A stretch of DNA of 63,296 nt from Vagococcus silagei (GCF_004795745.1 NZ_SDGV01000026.1:1-63296); one strand, 5' to 3'. Positions 1-8,600 are shown, counted from the first letter of the stretch. Notes: generated by a model not told the origin, from the letters alone. Numbers and translations: made by a program.

Positions 1-342
1 AATTCTTTGGGATAATACATGTAAGATTCGTGAAAATGTGGCTTCAGATGGATCTCTATCGCCAAATAGAAATCCTAAACTAAGCTTAAATCGAACATCT
101 TGCTTAATTCTCATAACTAAAGCTTTAATTGTTGGAATGCCTTCTAAAAAGCTCACTAAAACAGCACGAAGTGCTGCTTCGTAATTAATGGTAACTGGCG
201 CGCCGACAGTATTCTCTTTTTGAAATAAAGCAATCAATGGCGTTAGCTCTAACGGGGAGAAAAACTCTTGATATTTTACTTCAATCTCAAGTTCTTGTAG
301 AATTTGGATGTCAAAAAGCGTTGGTTGTTGTATGATAGACAT
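1..342 (-). CDS. Transposase, N-terminal 114 residues (cut by window edge)
   Basis: The ATG at 342 follows AAAGGAAG at a good distance. The product begins MSIIQQPTLFDI, and residues about 60-105 hold the RFKLSLGFLFGD and ATFSR stretches that look like the N-terminal DUF772-type region of IS4/IS5/IS1182-like transposases. The catalytic part lies outside the window. The right-hand copy differs by at least one residue (ELTP here, ELMP there). The assignment rests on general pattern, so the exact IS family is open. Confidence 0.7.
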   Translation of the reverse strand, partial: MSIIQQPTLFDIQILQELEIEVKYQEFFSPLELTPLIALFQKENTVGAPVTINYEAALRAVLVSFLEGIPTIKALVMRIKQDVRFKLSLGFLFGDRDPSEATFSRILHVLSQRI

Positions 343-469
343 AGGAATCTTCCTTTCTGTTTAAGGGTCTGTCGTGACATCTTAATTATAACAGATGGGG
401 AGGTTCTTATTTTTATTGCTTTTAGAACGTTAATGTATCAAGGCATTACGATTATGAAATTTGCTCAGT
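1..469 (-). mobile_element. 5-prime part of an insertion sequence (left copy)
   Basis: This copy runs leftward off the window and carries the start of a transposase. The same sequence recurs on the other strand at 63008-63296 with only scattered substitutions. The two copies share sequence outward to a common ACTGAGC, which I take as the outer end near 469. The right copy confirms the boundary, because there the element interrupts another transposase at that point. The family is not certain. Confidence 0.8.
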
Positions 470-592
470 AAGTAAAATGATGACTAAGAAGTATAATTTG
501 TCAGTCTATTTGATGAAAAGGTCTTGATCCTTATCCCAGTACAAAAACTATTTCAATAATCAAATACATTCTAGAACACCCTCACGACTTTC

Positions 593-910
593 CTAAGAAA
601 ATTTATTAAACAGCACAATTCCTGTAAATTGAATCGTCGTAACAAGGGCTAGCCCCAAATGAACCAAAAAACTAGCTGATTTTGAACTTATTACAAATAA
701 ATCAGAATATGCACTAAACAAAATAAAAATAATAATTGTACTGACAAAAGTAAGCATACTCGCCTTAGCAAAAACTGAACGCCCCCGTTCATCACGTCCC
801 TCTTTACTAAAATAGAAGGACACACTATATATAAATGTAAGTAAACACACAATTAACATCGTGATTGATACCCAATGATTTACCGGTAACGTTTCTAAGA
901 ATTCTTTCAT
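593..910 (-). CDS. Small membrane protein, tandem paralogue 1
   Basis: The product is about 105 residues with three predicted membrane segments: roughly 11-35, 55-75 and 80-103. A short charged loop KEGRDERGR lies between the first and second. I placed the start at the ATG at 910 because GGAGG lies just upstream, rather than at an earlier in-frame ATG. It is closely related to the next gene (same MKEFLETLPVNHW start, same charged loop) and to the broken third copy, so it arose by tandem duplication. All lie downstream of an XRE-type regulator in one direction, suggesting one operon. I do not recognise the function. Confidence 0.75.
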   Translation of the reverse strand: MKEFLETLPVNHWVSITMLIVCLLTFIYSVSFYFSKEGRDERGRSVFAKASMLTFVSTIIIFILFSAYSDLFVISSKSASFLVHLGLALVTTIQFTGIVLFNKFS

Positions 911-970
911 CCTTATCTCTCCTCCAAAATTATTAATAAAGCACATTTTATTGGTTTCTCACGATTTTTC

Positions 971-1288
971 CTACAAAAACTTATTAAACAATACGATTCC
1001 TATAAATTGAATCGTTGTAACAATAGCTAGTCCCAAAACAATCAAAAAACTAGACGCTCTCATACTTATTACAAATAATTCAGGATACGCGCTATAGACA
1101 GAAAAAATGATAATTGTACTGACAAAAGTAAGCATACTTGCTTTAGCAAAAACCGAACGCCCTCGTTCATCACGTCCCTCTTTACTAAAGAAATAGTAAA
1201 CACTATAAATAAATGCAAGTGCACCGACAATAAGCATTGTGAGTACTACCCAATGATTTACCGGTAACGTTTCTAAGAATTCTTTCAT
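971..1288 (-). CDS. Small membrane protein, tandem paralogue 2
   Basis: The product is about 105 residues and nearly identical to paralogue 1 in its N-terminus, charged loop (KEGRDERGR) and the stretch after it (SVFAKASMLTFVS). The second and third membrane segments diverge more. The start at 1288 is supported by AGAGGAG seven to eight bases upstream. About 60 bases separate it from paralogue 1, in keeping with a polycistronic unit. The function is unknown. XRE regulator plus small integral membrane proteins is a common arrangement in Firmicutes, but it does not reveal a substrate. Confidence 0.75.
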   Translation of the reverse strand: MKEFLETLPVNHWVVLTMLIVGALAFIYSVYYFFSKEGRDERGRSVFAKASMLTFVSTIIIFSVYSAYPELFVISMRASSFLIVLGLAIVTTIQFIGIVLFNKFL

Positions 1289-1394
1289 AGCATTTCTCCT
1301 CTCTAAGTTTATAAATTTAAAAAGCACTGTAAAAAAATCAAAAAAAATCTATAATTTTGCTTTACTCTCTTTACTTTAATAAAAATCATTGTCT

Positions 1395-1715
1395 CTAGTT
1401 TTCTATATGCTTAAAAATAATAATAGCTAACGACTGAGAAATACAAATCAACGCTATGCTTGACAATATTACGAAACTGGTCGCCTTATCACTGATACTA
1501 AAGAGTCCTATATGAAACCAATAGTAACTGAACAAAACAATAGTGATAAAAAAGGTACACATACTTGCTCTCGCGAATACTAGTCGCCCTCTTTAGTCTC
1601 TTCCTTCTCTACTAAAGAAAAATTTGAAATTATAAATAATAGCAAAAATCGTTAAAAAAAATAAAGTATACGATAACCAATGATTTACCGGTAAATTCTC
1701 CAAAAATTCTTTCAT
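1395..1715 (-). pseudogene. Small membrane protein, tandem paralogue 3, broken by a stop
   Basis: Starting at the ATG at 1715, three bases after the stop of the regulator gene, the reading frame encodes a third family member (MKEFLENLPVNHWLSY). In the charged loop the codon corresponding to glutamate of GRDERGR is TAA, a one-base change from GAA. The frame then continues as an intact homologous sequence (RGRLVFARASM) through two further hydrophobic segments to a TAG at 1395. It is therefore a nonsense mutant of an otherwise preserved gene, or a sequencing error at one base. Confidence 0.75.
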
Positions 1716-1717
1716 TC

Positions 1718-1951
1718 TTATCTATCCTCCTCGATTTTTTTAAATATAAATAGTTCTTCAATTGGCACGTCGAAAAGTGAAGCAATGTCATGTGCCAACA
1801 ATAAGGAAGGATTGTATTTATTTTTTTCAAGTTGCATAATCGTCTGCCGTGAAACCCCTACTTTATCAGCAAGTTCTTGTTGGGTCATCCGATGTATCGC
1901 GCGTTGAACATGTATCGTACTTTCAAAGCTGGATAACTTTGACTTTGCCAT
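1718..1951 (-). CDS. XRE-family helix-turn-helix regulator (77 aa)
   Basis: This short protein is almost wholly a Cro/CI-type domain: [21 protein letters not shown] forms the helix-turn-helix, followed by [20 protein letters not shown], the usual pattern of the YozG-like small regulators. The start ATG at 1951 has GAAAGGAA upstream. Its stop lies two bases before the start of the broken membrane protein, so the regulator leads an operon of itself plus three paralogues. It probably controls this operon. A possible promoter on the same strand (TTGACT, 17 bases, TGATAT) lies near 2190-2220, leaving a long leader. Confidence 0.85.
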   Translation of the reverse strand: MAKSKLSSFESTIHVQRAIHRMTQQELADKVGVSRQTIMQLEKNKYNPSLLLAHDIASLFDVPIEELFIFKKIEEDR

Positions 1952-2008
1952 AAAAACATTCCTTTCAAAATAGTTAATCTACTTATGCTGATTTCTTAAC
2001 TGACCTTA

Positions 2009-2173
2009 TCAATCGCTGAATTTCACATTAAACATTTTTTGAAGTGTCGCGACTAATTCTTTTCCACATTCTTACTAAAGATAACAGTTAAGTTCTTCAT
2101 AAATCAACATCACATAGGTTTTTATTTCATTAACAAGGATCGTGTTCCCTGTTTCTATACAACATTTACTCTT
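2009..2173 (-). pseudogene. Possible decayed reading frame
   Basis: One minus-strand frame reads as 55 codons of protein-like sequence interrupted only by two adjacent stops. The first part contains TGNTILVNEIKTYVML and the last part ECGKELVATLQKMFNV. No start codon or ribosome site is evident. It occupies the leader region between the tetR promoter and the XRE gene. It could be a gene remnant or chance. Confidence 0.25.
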
Positions 2174-2249
2174 TTATCATATATCAAGTTGGTTCACTTT
2201 AAAAGTCAACATTTTCTGTTTCATTGGTTTCCCCTTTTTAAATTTTCCT

Positions 2250-2278
2250 TTGACATAGATACCAACAGTATGTAATAC
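2250..2278 (+). promoter_or_regulatory. Promoter with embedded TetR operator
   Basis: TTGACA at 2250-2255 and TAATAC at 2273-2278 are separated by 17 bases, a near-ideal vegetative promoter. Between and overlapping them (2255-2275) lies an 8-5-8 inverted repeat, ATAGATAC-CAACA-GTATGTAA. The same repeat type occurs twice in front of the ABC transporter genes, so this is probably the autoregulatory operator of the TetR protein encoded immediately downstream. Confidence 0.75.
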
Positions 2279-2315
2279 TGTCTTTAAGATTATTGTTTCG
2301 AGGGAGGTTGTTAAA

Positions 2316-2948
2316 ATCGCAAGAAATAAATATCCTGAAGAAAGTCGTCAAAAAATTTTAGAAGTTGCTGAAAAATTATTTTTGGAAAAAGGCTATGATG
2401 CAACCACTATTCAAGATATTGTCAAAGGTCTTGGAGGGATGACAAAAGGCGTTATCTATCATCACTTCAACTCAAAAATTGATATTCTGAATGCAGTTAT
2501 GGAAGAAAGTGATACACAAGAAAATCTTCAAAACTGGCGTGGTAACACTGGTTTAGAAAAACTCCAAAATTCACTAATGGATTCTTTCAGTAGTCTCAGA
2601 AAACAAGAAATTGGCTATTCAGCAGGCGTGACACTAAAAAGCCCACGCATTCTCGGTGAAAAATATTTAATGACATTTGAACAAATCGTTCCCGAACTAA
2701 CTAAAGTCGTTGAAGAAGGGATTGAGGATGGTTCAATCACGACTGATGATCCAAAAGAAGTAGCCGAGTTAATGATGCTCACGCTCAATTTATGGATTGG
2801 TATTCAAATTACATCATTACCTGAAGAAGAGTTATACCGAAAAGTTAGATTTGTAAAAAAAACGTTTGAGGGACTTGGTATTCCATTATTGAATGACGAA
2901 CTAATTCAAACGGCAAATCATTTAATTTATTATTTAAAAAATAATTAG
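2316..2948 (+). CDS. TetR-family regulator with an apparent ATC start
   Basis: The 210-residue product has the TetR N-terminal domain: ARNKYPEESRQKILEVAEKL, then EKGYDATTIQDIVK, GVIYHHFNSK (recognition helix). The homology clearly begins at ARNKYPEE, directly after codon ATC at 2316, which lies eight bases after a strong GGGAGG. No ATG, GTG or TTG sits in frame at that point; the first in-frame TTG is at 2382, inside the DNA-binding domain and without a ribosome site. The start is therefore either a rare ATC codon, a mutated ATG, or a sequence error. It likely represses itself and the ABC/MFS exporter genes that follow, as shown by the shared operators. Confidence 0.8.
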   Translation: MARNKYPEESRQKILEVAEKLFLEKGYDATTIQDIVKGLGGMTKGVIYHHFNSKIDILNAVMEESDTQENLQNWRGNTGLEKLQNSLMDSFSSLRKQEIGYSAGVTLKSPRILGEKYLMTFEQIVPELTKVVEEGIEDGSITTDDPKEVAELMMLTLNLWIGIQITSLPEEELYRKVRFVKKTFEGLGIPLLNDELIQTANHLIYYLKNN

Positions 2949-2968
2949 CTACTCTAATTATTTTTTTT
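2940..2968 (+). terminator. Terminator after tetR
   Basis: AATAATTAG, loop CTACT, CTAATTATT, then a run of T. The stem overlaps the end of the tetR coding region and separates it from the operator region of the transporter genes. Confidence 0.7.
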
Positions 2969-2973
2969 AGATA

Positions 2974-3029
2974 ATACATACCTATAGTATGTATATTTTT
3001 ATTATGCGATACATACCGAGAGTATCTAT
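2974..3029 (+). promoter_or_regulatory. Two TetR operators before the exporter genes
   Basis: The first site, 2974-2994, is a perfect inverted repeat ATACATAC-CTATA-GTATGTAT. The second, 3009-3029, is ATACATAC-CGAGA-GTATCTAT with one mismatch. Their arms match the operator in the tetR promoter. The pair lies 20-75 bases before the TTG start of the ABC ATPase gene. Confidence 0.7.
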
Positions 3030-3048
3030 CGAGAAAGAAGGGATTTTT

Positions 3049-3789
3049 TTGGAAAATTATTTAACCTTATCACACCTTGAAAAGAACTACGGCACTAAGG
3101 AAGTCATCCATCACCTCTCATTATCTGTTGCGAAAGGTGAAATTTATGTACTTCTTGGGAAAAATGGCGCTGGAAAGTCAACTTTGTTTAAGTTGATTGC
3201 TGAATTAGCCTTGCCGACAAATGGCACAATAAGCATTGGTGGCCATCCCATCACCCAACAAACACGTAAGAAAATTGGCATGAGTATCAACCAACCCGTT
3301 TTTTATGAGGACCTAACTGCCGAAGATAATTTACGCATTCATTGTACCTATATGGACTATCCGCTCTCTACATCACATTTGAGTGATACTCTCAAATTAG
3401 TAGGATTAGCTCCAGAAAATCAAACATCCGTTAAAAATTTTTCGCTTGGCATGAGACAACGTTTAATGCTAGCACGATGCCTCATTCATGAGCCGAATTT
3501 ATTGGTGATTGATGAACCCCTTAATGGTTTAGACCCAAATGCCATTCGTCAAATGCGCATCCTTCTGAAAAATCTTGCAGCATCAGGCCTCGCTATTTTA
3601 ATGTCAAGTCATATTCTTTCGGAAGTCGAAGCTGTTGCCACAACAATCGGCGTGATGAATCACGGTGTCCTAAGATTTAGTGCGCCACTTACATCACTCC
3701 AACAACAATACGGCGAACAATTAGAAGACTATTTAATTCAAGAAATGGAAGGAGATCCACTAAATGAAACTTATCAAATTAGAAATTAA
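3049..3789 (+). CDS. ABC transporter ATP-binding protein
   Basis: This 246-residue protein is a stand-alone nucleotide-binding subunit. It has Walker A GKNGAGKST, an ABC signature read as FSLGMRQRLMLA, Walker B NLLVIDEPLNGLDP and a switch histidine in SSHILSE. The sequence most resembles the BcrA/drug-export group. I chose the TTG at 3049, behind GAAGGG, since an earlier in-frame ATG lies within the operator repeats. The coding region overlaps that of the permease by 26 bases. It would energise the next protein for export across the membrane, under control of the TetR protein upstream. Confidence 0.9.
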   Translation: MENYLTLSHLEKNYGTKEVIHHLSLSVAKGEIYVLLGKNGAGKSTLFKLIAELALPTNGTISIGGHPITQQTRKKIGMSINQPVFYEDLTAEDNLRIHCTYMDYPLSTSHLSDTLKLVGLAPENQTSVKNFSLGMRQRLMLARCLIHEPNLLVIDEPLNGLDPNAIRQMRILLKNLAASGLAILMSSHILSEVEAVATTIGVMNHGVLRFSAPLTSLQQQYGEQLEDYLIQEMEGDPLNETYQIRN

Positions 3790-4459
3790 AAAAATTAATT
3801 TTATCCCATATCTGATTGCAAGCCTTGTGATGCCAATTGTTAGTCTTGGCTTTATGTATTTTCTATCTTTTGTACCTCACTTTGACGCTTCTGTTACAGC
3901 TGATTTCGAACTGACAAATCCTCAATTTATCTTTGCACTAGGACTCATGATTAACATCGCTGGCTTTGTTTGTATCGGAACGGCTTTATTAGGCCGAATT
4001 GTTCTTGATGCCTATCGTGAAAACACCATCTATCTCACATTAAGCTATCCCATTTCAAGAGCGAAAATCTTTAAAGCCAAACTTGCGACTTGTATCCTAT
4101 TTTGTATGTCCAGTGTCATCATCAGTGGTCTTTTTTCCACGCTACTCTTTTTTACAAGCGAAAAAATCAGACCAATCTTACAACAACCAATGCACTTTGT
4201 ATATGTATTGCGAACCATACCCATGATTTTTATTGCCGCCATTTTGGTCAGTAGTATCATGTTAATCGCTCTGTTTATTGGCTGGCGAAAAAAATCAATT
4301 GCTTTGACCGTTACAATGGGCGTTCTTATTTTTTCAATACCAAGTAATTTCCTAGCGCTTGGACCCTTAGTTTTAAGTCTGGTGACATTGACTTTAACGA
4401 CAATTGCCATTATTCAATTATCACGACTCTTTTCAAAAATAAAAAAAATCAAGGCTTAG
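3764..4459 (+). CDS. ABC-2 type transporter permease
   Basis: The 231-residue protein has about six hydrophobic segments (around residues 13-35, 50-75, 95-125, 145-170, 175-195, 198-220) and no soluble domain, as expected for an ABC-2 type permease paired with the preceding ATPase. The ATG at 3764 lies inside the ATPase gene, preceded by GGAGATCC. The gap to the MFS gene is only three bases, so the three genes form one operon. The substrate is not evident; drug or peptide export fits the TetR control. Confidence 0.8.
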   Translation: MKLIKLEIKKINFIPYLIASLVMPIVSLGFMYFLSFVPHFDASVTADFELTNPQFIFALGLMINIAGFVCIGTALLGRIVLDAYRENTIYLTLSYPISRAKIFKAKLATCILFCMSSVIISGLFSTLLFFTSEKIRPILQQPMHFVYVLRTIPMIFIAAILVSSIMLIALFIGWRKKSIALTVTMGVLIFSIPSNFLALGPLVLSLVTLTLTTIAIIQLSRLFSKIKKIKA

Positions 4460-4462
4460 CAT

Positions 4463-5686
4463 ATGACAAAACAATCGTTAAACACCATTCTCTTATTGTT
4501 CAGTCAACTTTTCTCCGTTATTGGTACAACCATACTACAATTTGTGATTGCACTTTACGTTCTTGATCTCTCACACTCTGCTCAAATGTTTAGTTTAATT
4601 ATTGCGGCTACTTTTTTTGGGCGCGTGCTTTGTTTACCTTTTGCAGGTGTCATGATTGACCAGATGTCTAAGAAAAAAATGATGATGGCATTAGATGGTG
4701 CTTATTTTCTAATCACAGCACTTTTTATGTTGCTTAATCAATACAAACAAAGTAATCTGTTTTTTCTGATATTTGTATTTATTATCGGGCTAATTTCAGC
4801 GTTTGAAACACCCTTATCACAAGCCAGTTTATCTCTTCTATATGACGAAGAAAGCATTCAAAAAATGACTGGTTTTGTGACAGCAATCAGTATGTTTGGT
4901 TCGTTGATAGGACCAATATTAGCAAGTCTGATCTATCGTTTTAACGCTGTAAACTTCTCTTATTCGATCTGTATCATTTTATTCATTGCAGCATGGATTT
5001 GCGAACTATTTCTAAATATACCTGAGAAGTTACAAAAACAAATTCATTCGTTTAGAGATAGCGTTCGCTTAGACTATCTTGAAGTTACTCAACAACTCAA
5101 AAAACAACCAATTATTTTAAAAATTTGTCTTTTCGCATTCTTATTAAATGTTATTCTAGCCTCATTTGTACAAGTGGTGATTCCTTATCTCGCACGCGTA
5201 ATCTTAGCGGTAACTGATCAACAATATGGCATCTTGCAAACCTTTTTTGCATTTGGCGGATTGCTTGGTGCCATTCTCTACAGCCTTTTCGCCAAGATAA
5301 AACATAAGCCTTTGATAACATTTATGATTATAATTGGTTTTATTTTTATCATTTTTGGCTATGTTCTCAAATTTAAGCTTGATTCATCTCTAACTTTTTA
5401 TCTTATCTTAAGCTTAATTAGTATTATCCTCTGTTTAATTTCCTATATTTCAGTACATCTGATTAGTGCCATTCAACTTCAGGTTCACGCAAATATGGTT
5501 GGGCGCATGATGTCTTTTGTTCTCTTACTTTCAACACTTGCGACGCCATTGGGTCAACTCATATGGGGACAAATCATCCAAACGCTCAATCAAGAAGACT
5601 ATATCCGAGTAGGCTGGTCAATTGCCCTTATCGTTTGTCTAATCACTATGCTATTTCGTAAGACTTTGATTACGTTGCAACACTAA
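4463..5686 (+). CDS. MFS transporter, probable drug efflux
   Basis: The 407-residue protein has twelve predicted membrane segments and the loop FGRVLCLPFAGVMIDQMSKK after segment 2, typical of major facilitator proteins of the MefA/DHA3-like group. It follows the ABC permease by three bases and would be co-transcribed. MFS and ABC exporters under one TetR repressor suggest protection against a shared compound, an inference from layout only. Confidence 0.85.
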   Translation: MTKQSLNTILLLFSQLFSVIGTTILQFVIALYVLDLSHSAQMFSLIIAATFFGRVLCLPFAGVMIDQMSKKKMMMALDGAYFLITALFMLLNQYKQSNLFFLIFVFIIGLISAFETPLSQASLSLLYDEESIQKMTGFVTAISMFGSLIGPILASLIYRFNAVNFSYSICIILFIAAWICELFLNIPEKLQKQIHSFRDSVRLDYLEVTQQLKKQPIILKICLFAFLLNVILASFVQVVIPYLARVILAVTDQQYGILQTFFAFGGLLGAILYSLFAKIKHKPLITFMIIIGFIFIIFGYVLKFKLDSSLTFYLILSLISIILCLISYISVHLISAIQLQVHANMVGRMMSFVLLLSTLATPLGQLIWGQIIQTLNQEDYIRVGWSIALIVCLITMLFRKTLITLQH

Positions 5687-5692
5687 AAAAAA

Positions 5693-5738
5693 CCACATGT
5701 CAAAAAAACTCCCAAAGATAGGCGTTTTCGACATGTGG
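5693..5738 (-). terminator. Terminator between convergent genes
   Basis: CCACATGTC and GACATGTGG form a nine-pair stem. A run of eight T follows on the minus strand, so it works best for the C39-like gene. It may also stop the MFS transcript from the other side. Confidence 0.75.
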
Positions 5739-5742
5739 CTTT

Positions 5743-6522
5743 CTATTTTGTAAATATCCAAAAATTTAGTGCTTCTTTTTGAAATAATTCACGGTCAAAA
5801 TTTTGTTCATAGTGTTTCTTTTTCGGACTATCATTAGGATCTAATACCATCCATTTTCCGTTAGAATCAGCAAATAGAATTAAAAAATGACCATTATCCG
5901 TGAAAGTTCCTGGTGAGACAGATACAACGATTGGAATACCATCGGATATACTTTTTTCAATTTTATCAAAGTCTAACGTTTGCTCCACCTGATAACCAAA
6001 TTCTTCCGCAAACATTGGGAAAATAATCCAATCTGTGCCTTGATCTTGATGAAAATACTGATTTCCAGACCATTTCAATATATCATCGATAGACGTATTC
6101 TTTTTCTGCCAATACGAATCAATCATTGCCAAAACTGCAATTGCACAGCCATTTTGTGCAATTGTATCTTTTTTTTCATCTGTTCCGTAAAATTTAGTGC
6201 CCCAGCGCTCATCTGTTTGAATAATCAATTTTAAATCCTTATTCTTAGTACGTTCCTGAATCCTTTTCCCAGCTTTTTGACTAAAGGCAGGTGTTGTTAG
6301 TTCATATGGTAAATTTGCGCTACTTTCAGTTGTTTTTATTTTTGATGTTGTCGTCTGAATTTGCTTTGGTTCTGTATGGTCAAGCGCCGACTTCTTTTGA
6401 CTGTTTACAATTTTCACAACCCCAAAAATAAATAAAACAAGGACTATCATAATCATGATAAATTGCGCTCTTTTTTTCTTGATTTGTTTATTCGTTTGAT
6501 TTGGTTTCATTGGCTGATTCAT
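5743..6522 (-). CDS. Membrane-anchored C39-like peptidase domain protein
   Basis: The 259-residue protein has a basic N-terminus, one membrane segment (about 21-40) and a Ser/Thr/Lys-rich linker, so the C-terminal domain should be outside the cell. That domain (about 105-255) matches the Peptidase_C39_2 pattern: QNGCAIAVLAM with the nucleophile cysteine, GHFLILF with the histidine, and VLDPND with the aspartate. The start at 6522 has AAGGAGG upstream. It is transcribed alone. A substrate cannot be inferred; family members include bacteriocin-processing and cell-surface cysteine proteases. Confidence 0.75.
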   Translation of the reverse strand: MNQPMKPNQTNKQIKKKRAQFIMIMIVLVLFIFGVVKIVNSQKKSALDHTEPKQIQTTTSKIKTTESSANLPYELTTPAFSQKAGKRIQERTKNKDLKLIIQTDERWGTKFYGTDEKKDTIAQNGCAIAVLAMIDSYWQKKNTSIDDILKWSGNQYFHQDQGTDWIIFPMFAEEFGYQVEQTLDFDKIEKSISDGIPIVVSVSPGTFTDNGHFLILFADSNGKWMVLDPNDSPKKKHYEQNFDRELFQKEALNFWIFTK

Positions 6523-6739
6523 GACATTCCTCCTTGCAAGGTCTATTAACACTACTATACCAAATAATACTTAAATATTTTACTTTAAGGTTCTTAAATT
6601 ACCCTAAGGTTTTAGAAGATATCTTACTTTCAGAAGCAAAAAACTTAAAAACACTTTCACAATTTTTTTACCTATATGGTACTATGAAAATACAAATTGC
6701 GTTTTTTAGCATCAATTAAGATTAGGAGTGAACAAATCA

Positions 6740-7951
6740 ATGGAAAATACGATACAGACCAAACATACGACTTTTATTTATGCTACATTACAGTTTATTT
6801 ATTGGGCGATGAATTGTAGTATCTATAGTTTTGCAGGTATGTTGTTTATCTACGCTGTTAAAAATCAAGGCAAACCCATCTCAAATGGTACTCTGTCTTT
6901 TGGTATCATGCTATCTCTTGCAAATCTCATTTCGGCTTTTTTACAACCCTATATTAGTGAAGCCATTATCAAAAAGTATCATTATTCGCTCACTAAAATA
7001 ATTATTATTTTAAATACATTGACTTCTCTCTCGCTCTTGATTTTACCTTTCATCCTCAATTCTGGAGCTTTTCTTTTATTTGGGTTTGGTATCAGCCTCG
7101 TGTTAATTCTCACAATGCAACCTTTTATTAATGCACTTGGCTTCGATTTTATCAATCACAATATTCCAATTAACTTTGGTGTTTCAAGAGGTGCCGGTTC
7201 GATAGGATTCGCATTATCATCATTTGTTGTTGGCCTAATACTCTCACGATATTCACCTAAGTATTTACCTCTCATTGTTTTATGCTTAAGTCTGTTACTA
7301 TTTGTCCCAGTTTTGCTATTAAAATCTTCATCACATCATCAAGAATCAAGTCAGGACGTTGAAAAAACAAAGATGACGCTATTATTTTCAAAATACCCAT
7401 TTTTACTTGAATTACTTATTGGTTTCTCCTCACTATTTATTTTCCATACTTTTGTCACTTCTTTACTTGGCCATCTTTTAACTGGGAGAGGAGGTACATC
7501 TGCAAACCTCGGTATTGCTTTAATGATTGCTGGTTTTTGTGAACTTCCAGCGATGTTCTTCTTTTCAAGTCTAATCAAAATCAAAGACAGTAAGTATTGG
7601 GTAAATTTTTCTGCAATCTTTTTTTTCATTAGAAGCATTGCACTCTTTCTTGCCTTTACACCAAGCTTAATGATCAGCACACAATTCTTACAATCAACGA
7701 GTTTTGCACTCTTTATTCCTGCATCTGCTTACCTTTTTAATCAGTATTTAGATCCCTCTGACAACACACTTGGACAATCTTTGATTACAGCAACAATGAC
7801 AATTGGTGGTGTTCTAGGAAATTTAATTGGCAGTTTCTTTTTAAGAACTTTTATTAGTCCAACGCCTTTGTTAATTTTTGGAATTATCGTCACAGGATTC
7901 GGATTTATAAGCATTCATTGTGGGCTAAAAAAAATGACAGCCACTCCTTAA
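6740..7951 (+). CDS. MFS transporter, sugar-symporter-like
   Basis: The 403-residue protein has twelve membrane segments with the arrangement of the MFS_1-like/LacY-type group: FIYWAMNCSIYSFAG in segment 1, the GVSRGAGSIGFAL stretch of segment 5 and a central charged loop near residues 195-215. I prefer the ATG at 6740 over a GTG at 6728, because the GTG directly abuts the AGGAG ribosome site. It is monocistronic between a divergent neighbour and the next gene. Substrate is uncertain; proton-linked sugar or nucleoside uptake are options. Confidence 0.75.
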   Translation: MENTIQTKHTTFIYATLQFIYWAMNCSIYSFAGMLFIYAVKNQGKPISNGTLSFGIMLSLANLISAFLQPYISEAIIKKYHYSLTKIIIILNTLTSLSLLILPFILNSGAFLLFGFGISLVLILTMQPFINALGFDFINHNIPINFGVSRGAGSIGFALSSFVVGLILSRYSPKYLPLIVLCLSLLLFVPVLLLKSSSHHQESSQDVEKTKMTLLFSKYPFLLELLIGFSSLFIFHTFVTSLLGHLLTGRGGTSANLGIALMIAGFCELPAMFFFSSLIKIKDSKYWVNFSAIFFFIRSIALFLAFTPSLMISTQFLQSTSFALFIPASAYLFNQYLDPSDNTLGQSLITATMTIGGVLGNLIGSFFLRTFISPTPLLIFGIIVTGFGFISIHCGLKKMTATP

Positions 7952-7981
7952 ACAATCGTTTGTCTTTTTCAATGTTTTCGC

Positions 7982-8011
7982 TTGAAAAAAATAAAGTTGC
8001 GGGTATATAAT
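7982..8011 (+). promoter_or_regulatory. Promoter of the 8063 gene
   Basis: TTGAAA at 7982-7987 and TATAAT at 8006-8011 are spaced by 18 bases. Confidence 0.55.
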
Positions 8012-8062
8012 GAGCCGAATCAAAAATGAAAGTCATTATGAAAGTGATTCGAAATTTCAAAA

Positions 8063-8590
8063 ATGAAGATGAATAATATGAAATTTATTATTGGAACACC
8101 CGTTACAGTTTGGATTGGTTTAGTTGTACTTCTATTTTTAGGCTACCGTTTATCCCAAGAAAGAATCATTGAAAATGAAGGCTTCGGTCATCGTTTAATT
8201 TATGTTCCCATGGTCGTTGCTGGAATCAATATTTACAGTGTCAAAACTGCAAACTCTATACCTTTGGTGATTGCGAGTGGCGTTATTGGTTTTGTTATTG
8301 CGTTACTTCTCTTCAAATACTTACATCAAAGTTTAAATATCTTTACACTTCAAAATAATGACATTCATAAGAAGGCTAATTTTATCGTGCTATTTGAGGT
8401 AATGGGTATCTTTTTATCAAGATATATTTTTTCACTATTACCATTCTATTACCCTAGTTTAGAACACAGTTTAAATTTCTTGTTAATAAAAGTCGGCGTC
8501 ATTAACTTCTTTATTGGTATTCTATGTAGTTTTGGTTTTACTGCGCTCCATAAAATTCAAGAACTCTTACCAGAAAAACAACACTCATAA
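8063..8590 (+). CDS. Integral membrane protein of unknown function
   Basis: The 175-residue protein has five or six hydrophobic segments (about 10-30, 45-60, 66-88, 103-125, 135-165). No family motif is recognised. The ribosome site is weak, and of three nearby ATG codons (8063, 8069, 8078) the true start is uncertain. It has its own promoter and a strong terminator, so it is a single-gene unit. Confidence 0.65.
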   Translation: MKMNNMKFIIGTPVTVWIGLVVLLFLGYRLSQERIIENEGFGHRLIYVPMVVAGINIYSVKTANSIPLVIASGVIGFVIALLLFKYLHQSLNIFTLQNNDIHKKANFIVLFEVMGIFLSRYIFSLLPFYYPSLEHSLNFLLIKVGVINFFIGILCSFGFTALHKIQELLPEKQHS

Positions 8591-8600
8591 TTTTACATAA

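Noticed and set aside
4045-4410. Open frame antisense to the ABC permease
   Set aside because: It lies wholly opposite a clear membrane protein gene and has no ribosome site or recognisable domain.
6534-6719. Short open frame before the MFS gene at 6740
   Set aside because: No ribosome site; composition is typical of AT-rich non-coding DNA; it covers the divergent promoter region.
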